Of a stretch of DNA of 18,393 nucleotides, positions 12,816 through 18,393 are shown one piece after another. Position numbers and translations under genes: made by a program. Origin of the DNA: CAYTAP01 sp964435775 (GTDB lineage: Bacteria > Planctomycetota > Phycisphaerae > Tepidisphaerales > Tepidisphaeraceae); contig CAYTAP010000080.1 in the NCBI GenBank assembly GCA_964435775.1, positions 1 through 18,393 on the forward strand, given 5' to 3'. Position 1 is the stretch's first letter. Each line of letters opens with the position of its first letter. The notes beneath the pieces are model-generated. The model did no database searches, was not told where the DNA came from, and saw nothing but the letters and a program-made list of their open reading frames with translations.

Positions 12816-14930
12816 ATGATGATATCCATTTTGAATATTGTGCTGCTCGTCGTCGGCTTTGGCTTTGTCATTTTCTGGCATGAGCTGGGACACTTTCTGG
12901 CGGCCAAGTGGTGCGGCGTGCAGGTGGAGCAATTCGCGGTGGGGTTTGGGCAGGCAATCTGCTCATGGCGCAAGGGGCTCGGCTTTCGGTTTGGCTCAAC
13001 GAACAAGGAATACGAGCAGATTCTCAATGAGCGCGCCCAAGCCGCCGAAAAGGCTCAAGCCGCCGGCGGATCAGCCGAACCCGCCGCCGCCGCTCTCCAG
13101 ACGCCGACAGGAATGGGGGAAACTGAATATCGCCTCAACTGGATCCCGCTGGGCGGCTACGTCAAGATGCTGGGCCAGGATGTTCTCAAGGCTAAGGCGA
13201 CCTCCGAGAATCCGAGGGCGTTCAATCGCCAGTCGGTCGGCAAGCGGATGATCATCGTGTCGGCCGGGGTGGTGATGAACGTCATCCTCGCGGCGATCGG
13301 GTTCATGGTCATCTTCATGATGGGCTTCAACGCCCCGCCGGCCTTGGTGGGCGGGATCGTGCCGGGTTCGCCGGCGCAGTACACGGTTAATGAAGCCGGA
13401 AAACTCGACCCCCTGCAGGTCGGCGACCGCATCCTGATGTTCGACGGCAAGTGGCAGCATGACTTCACCAAGATTGCGTTGAACGCGGCGCTGGTGAAGG
13501 AGGGGGACCGCGTGCCGTTGTATGTCCAGCGACGCGATGGGACCAAGGAACGGCTGTTCATCACGCCGCGCCGTTCGTCGCCGGATTCCAAGAGCTTTTT
13601 GATGCTCGGCATCGAGCAGCCGCGCGAGTTGCGCGGCATTGATCCCAAGCTGGCGGGGGACGAGTTCAAGCAGATCGACAAGCTCAAGGCGTCGCTCCCG
13701 GCCGACATCCTGGACGTGCGCCCGGGCGATGTGATCACGCAGGTCAATGGCCGGGATGTGACGATCGACCAGTTTTACATTTTCGAGAATCCCGTGCAGG
13801 ATTCGCATGGCAAGCCCGTCGAACTCACGGTGACATCGGCCGATGGCGAGATTCGCCATGTGGCGGTGCATCCCCATTTCGACCGCCTGTTCGGCGAACG
13901 GCCGCTGACTTTTGGCGGGATGTCGCCGCGGACAACCGTCACGACGATCGATCCCTCGTCGAGCGCGCTGAACAAGCTCGTGCCCGGCGATGTGATCCTC
14001 AAGATCATGGACAAGGATGCGACGGTCAGCAACCCGGATACGAACACGTTGATCGACAAGCTCAATCGCGCCGGCCAGCAGGGCGCCACGGTTTCGATGC
14101 TCATCCTGCGCGATGGCAAGGAACTGACGATCAGCGATCTCAAGCCCAACCTCCGCATCGCCCGCGACGCCAACGGGAATGTGCGGTACGGCCTGGGGAT
14201 CGGACTTGGGTTTGATGATTCGCATGCGGTGGTCGCATCGGTTGCCAGCCGCGCCGATGAGCAAACGCCGGCGCAAGTGGCGGGCATCCCGGCGGGCGCG
14301 GCGCTGCAAAGCATCGACGGCAGACCGATCAATTCATGGTTTGATGTGCAACAGGCGTTCGCCGGCGCAACGCCGGACCAACCGATGAAGATCAAGGCGA
14401 GCGTCGATGGCGCGGCCCACACCTATTCGCTTGTTCTGACCCAGCAGCAGATCGCCGCGATTGCGGATTATCGGCTGGGCGTCAACCTTCAACTGCACGA
14501 GCGGATCGAGCCGCGAAAGGCGCCCAACCCGCTGGTCGCCGCCGCCTGGGGCGTGACCGAGACGCGCGATTTCCTGCTTCAGTTTTATGTGACCATCCAG
14601 CGGATGGTGCAGGGGTCGGTGTCGTATCAAAACATGATGGGGCCGGTGGGCATTTTCACGGCCGGGACCAAGTTCGCCGACAAGGGGACGGACTGGCTGA
14701 TCTGGTTTTTGTCGATGATCAGCGCAAACCTGGCGGTGGTCAACTTCCTGCCGATCCCGATCGTCGATGGCGGGCTGTTCACGTTCCTCATCATCGAAAA
14801 GCTCAAGGGCAAACCGGTGTCGGCCAGGACACAATCCATCGCGCAGATCGTGGGGCTGGCGCTGATCCTTGGCGTGTTCCTTCTCGTGACCTATCAGGAT
14901 ATCGCGAGGCTTTCGTTCATGGGGCATTGA
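12816..14930 (+). CDS. rseP: RseP-type site-2 metalloprotease with extended periplasmic PDZ region
   Basis: The 704-residue protein is an intramembrane zinc protease of the M50 family; RseP homologues cleave anti-sigma factors and clear signal-peptide remnants. The first transmembrane segment holds the zinc motif HELGH (His22, Glu23, His26), and the third ligand is Asp651 in FLPIPIVDGG near the C terminus. A further transmembrane segment covers ~145-168. Between it and the C-terminal transmembrane region, the sequence shows about four PDZ-like modules (roughly 172-252, 260-352, 370-441 and 470-545) with recurrent PGDVI and GLG/AGIPAG-like turns. Family members usually have one or two. A charged Ala-rich insert (~65-100) also lies after the first segment. 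ATG 12816 (or 12819) lacks a strong Shine-Dalgarno. It follows dxr by 24 bp. Confidence 0.92.
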   Translation: MMISILNIVLLVVGFGFVIFWHELGHFLAAKWCGVQVEQFAVGFGQAICSWRKGLGFRFGSTNKEYEQILNERAQAAEKAQAAGGSAEPAAAALQTPTGMGETEYRLNWIPLGGYVKMLGQDVLKAKATSENPRAFNRQSVGKRMIIVSAGVVMNVILAAIGFMVIFMMGFNAPPALVGGIVPGSPAQYTVNEAGKLDPLQVGDRILMFDGKWQHDFTKIALNAALVKEGDRVPLYVQRRDGTKERLFITPRRSSPDSKSFLMLGIEQPRELRGIDPKLAGDEFKQIDKLKASLPADILDVRPGDVITQVNGRDVTIDQFYIFENPVQDSHGKPVELTVTSADGEIRHVAVHPHFDRLFGERPLTFGGMSPRTTVTTIDPSSSALNKLVPGDVILKIMDKDATVSNPDTNTLIDKLNRAGQQGATVSMLILRDGKELTISDLKPNLRIARDANGNVRYGLGIGLGFDDSHAVVASVASRADEQTPAQVAGIPAGAALQSIDGRPINSWFDVQQAFAGATPDQPMKIKASVDGAAHTYSLVLTQQQIAAIADYRLGVNLQLHERIEPRKAPNPLVAAAWGVTETRDFLLQFYVTIQRMVQGSVSYQNMMGPVGIFTAGTKFADKGTDWLIWFLSMISANLAVVNFLPIPIVDGGLFTFLIIEKLKGKPVSARTQSIAQIVGLALILGVFLLVTYQDIARLSFMGH

Positions 14931-14935
14931 AGAAT

Positions 14936-14970
14936 AAGGATGAAGGATGAAGGATGAGGGATGAAGGAAG
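14936..14970 (+). repeat. Five tandem 7-bp units (AAGGATG type)
   Basis: Three AAGGATG units are followed by AGGGATG and AAGGAAG, starting 6 bp after the rseP-like stop codon. Read on the minus strand the text gives the FILHPSSFILHP-type peptide common in repeat-rich planctomycete intergenic regions. Probably a slippage-prone minisatellite with no coding role. Confidence 0.7.
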
Positions 14971-15003
14971 AGGTGCATGCTGAATGGGGGAGCATCCGTC
15001 GCA

Positions 15004-15081
15004 TTTGTATGGTCCGTGGTACTCCGCGGACCATTGCCGCGATTGGAACAATGGTCCGCGGAGTAGGGCAGACCATACAAA
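15004..15081. terminator. 32-bp near-perfect hairpin between convergent genes
   Basis: The arms 15004-15035 and 15050-15081 are complementary at 28 of 32 positions, with the four mismatches clustered in the middle, and enclose a 14-nt loop. Each arm contains TCCGCGGACCATT or its complement and an outer TTTGTATGGTC. The right arm ends one base before the minus-strand GTPase stop codon (15083-15085). The AAA/TTT ends could act as short U tracts, so a bidirectional terminator for the convergent rseP-like and GTPase genes is plausible. It also looks like a dispersed repeat; whether it is one needs a genome search. Confidence 0.6.
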
Positions 15082-15082
15082 A

Positions 15083-16120
15083 TCAGGATTCCGACAGGCG
15101 CGTTTGCTGCTCTTTGGTCCACCAGCGCGGACGGCGCACGTCGAGATCGTCACATCCGAAATGCGCGGCGATCTGTTCGCCAAGCGCACTGATGCCCTGG
15201 CCGGTCGTGGCCACCGTGGGGATGGCCGGGAAGGGATAAGCTGCGCCATCGGGTGCACGGTCGGACTTGTTGGCGACGATCAGGGCGCGAGGATATTTTT
15301 CATACAGCGCTTGCTCCTCGATTGTCAGGGGCATCGACGCATCGAAAACGAGAATGACCAGATCCGCCCGGCGCACTTCATCGCCGGCGCGGTCGATGGC
15401 CCGCCGCTCGATGGCATCGGCGGTTTGGCGCATCCCCGGCGTATCCACCAGCAGGATCGGCAGCCCGTTGACCAGCGCCATCTCCCCCACCCAGTCGCGG
15501 GTCGTGCCGGGCAAGTCGGCGGTGATGGAACGTTCCTGCGCGAAGAGTTGATTGGCAAGCGTTGATTTTCCCACATTGGCCGGTCCGATGATCGCCACGC
15601 GCGGCGGATGCAAGAGCCGCCACAACGCCTCGTCGGCCACGATCTCACTCAACGCATCGCGCCTCGCTTCCTCCGGCAGGTGCTCCAGTTCCCGCCATGC
15701 CCGCGGCTGATTCAAGAGCGCCTGCACCGCCAATTCCGACCGCGCCAACGGGAGCGATTGAAGCATCTCCCGCTCCAATGTGTTTCGACCATCCACCGCC
15801 AACGCCGGAAGCTCGGTCTCCGAGTGCGTGGAGACGAGCGCAAACCCCGCATGCGTGGCGAGGTCGATCACAACGCGGACGACCCAGACACCGCCGTGAA
15901 GATTAATGTCGGCGACATCGGTTGAGACTCGCACAATGACCGGATCGTCAATCACCTGGTCATGGTCGCGCAGCTCTCCATGCACGCACTGGCCGACGGC
16001 AATCCGCTGGGAGAAATGTTTCGCCAGGAATCCCGTTACCAGCGGCCCGGCCAGCCGCACCACGGCGATGGCGCCGGCCCCCGGCGGCGTGAGGAGCATG
16101 ACCTGGTTGGCCGCCGTCAT
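15083..16120 (-). CDS. MnmE-like GTPase, shortened, lacking the C-terminal Cys motif
   Basis: The 345-residue protein looks like a reduced relative of MnmE/TrmE. The N terminus keeps the TrmE-type start (LLTPPGAGAIAVVRLAGP, 9-26) and a trace of the folate-domain HGG motif (74-77). The G domain is complete: GPANVGKS (179-186), TTRD (206-209), DTPG (226-229) and NKSD (284-287). MnmE is normally about 450 residues and ends in a Cys-x-Gly-Lys motif required for tRNA wobble-uridine modification; here the helical domain is trimmed and the protein ends RRPRWWTKEQQTRLSES with no such motif. ATG 16120 is chosen because it overlaps the coaX stop (ATGA, 16117-16120). Function as a true tRNA modification enzyme is doubtful; a ribosome- or RNA-related GTPase is more likely. 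Confidence 0.8.
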   Translation of the reverse strand: MTAANQVMLLTPPGAGAIAVVRLAGPLVTGFLAKHFSQRIAVGQCVHGELRDHDQVIDDPVIVRVSTDVADINLHGGVWVVRVVIDLATHAGFALVSTHSETELPALAVDGRNTLEREMLQSLPLARSELAVQALLNQPRAWRELEHLPEEARRDALSEIVADEALWRLLHPPRVAIIGPANVGKSTLANQLFAQERSITADLPGTTRDWVGEMALVNGLPILLVDTPGMRQTADAIERRAIDRAGDEVRRADLVILVFDASMPLTIEEQALYEKYPRALIVANKSDRAPDGAAYPFPAIPTVATTGQGISALGEQIAAHFGCDDLDVRRPRWWTKEQQTRLSES

Positions 16121-16896
16121 TCGTCGGCGTCCCGCTTGAGCAGATGCTCGGCGTACGCCAGCGCGATTCCATACAGCCCCAGGTCCGGCGAGATCGCATG
16201 AACAAGCTCCCACCCTTCAAAGAGACGATTGGCGTCGCCGCCGGTGGCGATCAGGTCCGGCCAGGTTCCCAATTCCGTCGCGTAATTCTCCACCAGTTCC
16301 TTCACCATGCCCCGCGCGCCATGATACACGCCATGCAGCATCGCCTGGTCGGTCGAGCGCCCGATCAATCCTTCCGGCACGGCGAAGGCGACCTCTGGAA
16401 GCCCGGCGGTTTGCTCGTGCATCGCCCGCAGCATCATGCCGATGCCGGGGGCGATCGCCCCGCCGAGGAACTCGCCTTGATCGTTGCAGACGTTGACGGT
16501 GATGGCCGTCCCGGCATCGACGACGACACACGCCTTGCCCATCTGTTCATACGCGGCCGCCAGAGCCAGGACGCGATCCATGCCGGTCGCCCGTGGATTT
16601 TCGGTAAGCACCTTCATCGGCGATTCAATCTCGCGTCCCACCCACCGCACATGCTGACGGGTGGCTTTATGCACGGCGTATTCCAACGATTCAAGCAGGG
16701 GCGGATTGACGCTCACGCCGGCGATGGCGGGGGTTTCGGACGATTCCACAAGCTTCCACGCCTCGGCAATTGCACCCGGCCAGTCGCTCTTTCGCTCCAG
16801 CGGCACGCGATTGACGTATTCGAGCTTGCCCGCGACAAAAGCGCCAATCGCCAGCCGCGAATTGCCCAGACCCAGCGTAATCAGATTGATGTCCAT
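16117..16896 (-). CDS. coaX: Type III pantothenate kinase (CoaX), atypical phosphate loop
   Basis: The 259-residue protein matches type III pantothenate kinase, which phosphorylates pantothenate in the first step of coenzyme A synthesis. Visible motifs are ATGMDRVLALAAAY (103-116, with Asp107), VVVDAGTAITV (124-134, with Asp127) and GGAIAPGIGMMLRAM (145-159), plus a late ATGGDANRL (217-224). The N-terminal phosphate-1 loop reads ITLGLGNSRL where the family has a DxGN motif, so the conserved Asp is replaced by Gly9. Asp-to-Asn is also seen at 135 in TVNVC. The length is normal. The stop overlaps the start of the GTPase gene by 4 nt. It is either a divergent active kinase or a paralogue with altered activity. 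Confidence 0.85.
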   Translation of the reverse strand: MDINLITLGLGNSRLAIGAFVAGKLEYVNRVPLERKSDWPGAIAEAWKLVESSETPAIAGVSVNPPLLESLEYAVHKATRQHVRWVGREIESPMKVLTENPRATGMDRVLALAAAYEQMGKACVVVDAGTAITVNVCNDQGEFLGGAIAPGIGMMLRAMHEQTAGLPEVAFAVPEGLIGRSTDQAMLHGVYHGARGMVKELVENYATELGTWPDLIATGGDANRLFEGWELVHAISPDLGLYGIALAYAEHLLKRDADE

Positions 16897-16971
16897 GTCC
16901 GTAAATCATAGGAAGCTGCCGGCGGTTGTACATTGGTTGTGAATTGCGCCGCGTTGGGATAGGTATGCTTG

Positions 16972-17067
16972 GTCCGTTGTCCGTTGTCAGTGGTCAGTTG
17001 TCAGTGGCAAATACAAGGCGCTCGCAATGGACAACGAACAATGAAGCACCGACAACGGACAACGGAC
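16972..17067. repeat. Dispersed TTGTCCGTTGTC inverted repeat, locus 2
   Basis: GTCCGTTGTCCGTTGTC (16972-16988) is exactly complementary to 17051-17067, giving a 17-bp perfect inverted repeat around a 62-nt loop. It contains the same TTGTCCGTTGTC 12-mer as the inverted repeat at 4854-4936. The hairpin ends 20 bp before the NIF3-family start codon, within the gap between divergent genes. Translated on the plus strand it gives LSVVSGQLSV-type text, a hallmark of this repeat family and not evidence of a gene. Confidence 0.85.
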
Positions 17068-17087
17068 AACAAACAACGGACAAGCTC

Positions 17088-18179
17088 ATGCACCTCAAAG
17101 ACTTGATCGCCGTCATGGAAGAGATCGCCCCCACTCGATACGCGGAGGAGTGGGACAATGTGGGGTTGCTCGCGGGTGATCCAGCGCAACCAATCCGCCG
17201 GGCATTGCTCACCATTGATTACACTGCCGCCGTGGCCGACGAGGCGGCGGCACTGGACGCCCAGGCGGTCATCGCGTATCACCCGCCGCTTTTTCGTGCG
17301 ATCAAGCATCTTCGCGCGGGCAATCTTGTCTTTGATGCGATCCGCCGCGGCATTGCGCTGTATAGCCCGCACACCGCATGGGATGTGGCATCGGGCGGCG
17401 CGAACGATCTTCTGGCGGATTCGCTGGGGCTGACCACGCGGCGTCCACTGCGGGCGGCCGAGGCTGAATCATCGCACTACAAGCTCGTCGTCTTTGTTCC
17501 CGAAGATCACGTGGAGACGGTCAGCGATGCGCTGTTCAACGCCGGGGCCGGGCAGATCGGTCATTACACCCACTGCTCATTCCGCGCTTCGGGAACGGGC
17601 ACCTTCAAGCCGCACGCCGGTGCGAACCCGACCATCGGACGGATCGACCAACTCGAGCGCGTCGCCGAGGCGCGGCTGGAAATGCTGATCCCCGTCGCCG
17701 ATGTCGGGCGGATCATCCACACCCTTCGCATGGTTCATCCGTACGAGGAGCCTGCGTTTGATCTGTTCAAGCCCGCGATGCCGCCCGGATCGGACGGGAT
17801 CGGACGGATCGGCGAGCTCACGCCGGCGGTCGATCGCGCTGACTTGATCGACCGTGTTAAAAGATCACTGGGGCTGTCGCAATTGCTCATCGCCGGACCC
17901 ACCACAGGCTCGGCGTCCAGTGCCGCGTGTTGTGCCGGCGCGGGAAGCGGGTTGCTCTGCTCGGCCATCGCACAAAAGGCGGATGTCTATCTCACAGGCG
18001 AACTTCGTCACCACGATGCCCTGGCGGCGACGGCCGTGGGCATGACCGTCCTTTGCACACTCCATTCCAACAGCGAACGCCCTTCGCTGAATCGCCTCAA
18101 GGAAGAAATTGAAAAGCGCATCCCGCCGCTTCAACTTTCCATCAGCCAAGCCGACCGCGATCCGTTCACCATCGGGTGA
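17088..18179 (+). CDS. NIF3-like dinuclear metal-centre protein with inserted YqfO-type domain
   Basis: The 363-residue protein belongs to the NIF3/DUF34 family, hexameric proteins with a dinuclear metal site and unresolved enzymatic role. The N-terminal half has AEEWDNVGLLAGD (19-31), IAYHPPLFRAIKHL (62-75, His65) and SPHTAWDVASGGAND (93-107, Asp99). The C-terminal half has ADVYLTGELRHHDAL (298-312) and TLHSNSERP (324-332, His326 and Glu330). Between them lies a ferredoxin/CutA-like middle domain (~130-230) with VHPYEEPAFDLF, as in the longer bacterial YqfO form. The first His of the usual HHP motif is Tyr64. ATG 17088 is chosen because the upstream open frame is only repeat text; no good Shine-Dalgarno is seen there. 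Cytoplasmic. The family is certain, the reaction is not. Confidence 0.9.
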   Translation: MHLKDLIAVMEEIAPTRYAEEWDNVGLLAGDPAQPIRRALLTIDYTAAVADEAAALDAQAVIAYHPPLFRAIKHLRAGNLVFDAIRRGIALYSPHTAWDVASGGANDLLADSLGLTTRRPLRAAEAESSHYKLVVFVPEDHVETVSDALFNAGAGQIGHYTHCSFRASGTGTFKPHAGANPTIGRIDQLERVAEARLEMLIPVADVGRIIHTLRMVHPYEEPAFDLFKPAMPPGSDGIGRIGELTPAVDRADLIDRVKRSLGLSQLLIAGPTTGSASSAACCAGAGSGLLCSAIAQKADVYLTGELRHHDALAATAVGMTVLCTLHSNSERPSLNRLKEEIEKRIPPLQLSISQADRDPFTIG

Positions 18180-18319
18180 TTGACATGATCCCCCCCCACC
18201 GATAGCTTTCGTCGAGGCTTCCGCAGCCAGGCGCCGTCGTACCTTGGCCATGGTCGGAGGCTTGCGCCTGAGGGATTGAACCCAGGCAACGTATCTTCAT
18301 TCACACAAAGGACTTGCCC
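18180..18319. other. Intergenic region upstream of icd
   Basis: This 140-bp gap holds AAAGGA (18307-18312), the ribosome-binding site of the next gene, and a weak inverted pair CAGGCGC...GCGCCTG (about 18228-18271, 7-bp arms). I see no promoter hexamers that I would defend. Confidence 0.35.
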
Positions 18320-18393
18320 ATGCCCACGTTCACGAACGTCACGCCACCTGCCAATGGTCAGCGCATCACGATCACCAATGGGAAGCTGGCCGT
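18320..18393 (+). CDS. icd: Isocitrate dehydrogenase (NADP), 5' fragment
   Basis: Only the first 24 codons lie inside the window. The product starts MPTFTNVTPPA and continues NGQRITITNGKLAV, which matches the beginning of dimeric NADP-dependent isocitrate dehydrogenases (for example QGKKITLQNGKLNVP in E. coli, from memory). The enzyme oxidatively decarboxylates isocitrate to 2-oxoglutarate in the TCA cycle. AAAGGA (18307-18312) is placed 7 nt before the ATG. The gene continues beyond the window edge; the following PIIPFIEGDG-type motif should appear directly downstream if the call is right. Confidence 0.75.
   Translation, partial: MPTFTNVTPPANGQRITITNGKLA

Noticed and set aside
13071..14309. 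412-codon minus-strand frame opposite rseP
   Set aside because: Antisense shadow of a GC-rich gene, with Arg/His-rich composition and no motifs.
14936..14970. Tandem 7-bp units considered as a CRISPR or iteron array
   Set aside because: Units are too short and contiguous without spacers for CRISPR, and there is no replication gene or AT-rich tract for an origin.
16926..17087. N-terminal extension of the NIF3 frame
   Set aside because: The extension translates only the TTGTCCGTTGTC repeat; homology-like sequence begins at ATG 17088.
18262..18290. Minus-strand GGGTTCAATCCC, resembling a tRNA T arm
   Set aside because: The stem does not pair over five bases with flanking bases, and no acceptor, D or anticodon arms are found beside it.

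Overview
The window is high-GC bacterial chromosomal DNA and most likely comes from the Planctomycetota, possibly a Phycisphaerae-like lineage. The reasons are a signal peptidase I with a CxxC/CxxC zinc-ribbon insertion, an oversized RseP-type protease, a standalone type II/IV secretion ATPase N-terminal domain protein, and intergenic spaces full of dispersed hairpin repeats of the kinds I associate with planctomycete genomes. The taxonomic call is inference; no rRNA is present.

Layout. Positions 1-1223 are an accessory patch: a REP-associated tyrosine transposase (RAYT) gene tightly bracketed by two copies of a ~70-bp palindromic repeat, then a lower-GC segment holding a 46-codon membrane mini-ORF, closed by a third copy of the same repeat. 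Positions 1400-3450 carry a TIM-barrel sugar isomerase/epimerase and a class V PLP aminotransferase, followed by a convergent multi-pass membrane protein (3647-4816). Positions 5011-8341 are a translationally coupled cluster: aldo/keto reductase, a LigD 3'-phosphoesterase-like domain fused to YbeY, and a CorC/HlyC-family CBS protein. Positions 8466-10121 encode a large signal peptidase I that meets an endonuclease/exonuclease/phosphatase-family gene tail to tail. Positions 11129-14930 hold an MshEN-like protein, dxr (isoprenoid synthesis) and an rseP-like site-2 protease. On the minus strand, coaX and a shortened MnmE-like GTPase overlap by ATGA (15083-16896). A NIF3-family protein (17088-18179) and the first 24 codons of an isocitrate dehydrogenase gene close the window.

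How the genes relate. Most are housekeeping genes: envelope and secretion quality control (signal peptidase, RseP), cofactor and isoprenoid synthesis (CoaX, DXR), RNA maturation (YbeY) and central metabolism (Icd). What is unusual is architecture: a LigD-PE/YbeY fusion, a signal peptidase with two large insertions, an RseP with about four PDZ-like modules, an MnmE-like GTPase without the C-terminal Cys motif, a CoaX without its first Asp, and a NIF3 protein with eukaryote-like signatures. Several intergenic gaps carry a different dispersed inverted-repeat family, and two of these families recur inside the window. I see no CRISPR array, tRNA or rRNA, phage module or recognisable defence island.
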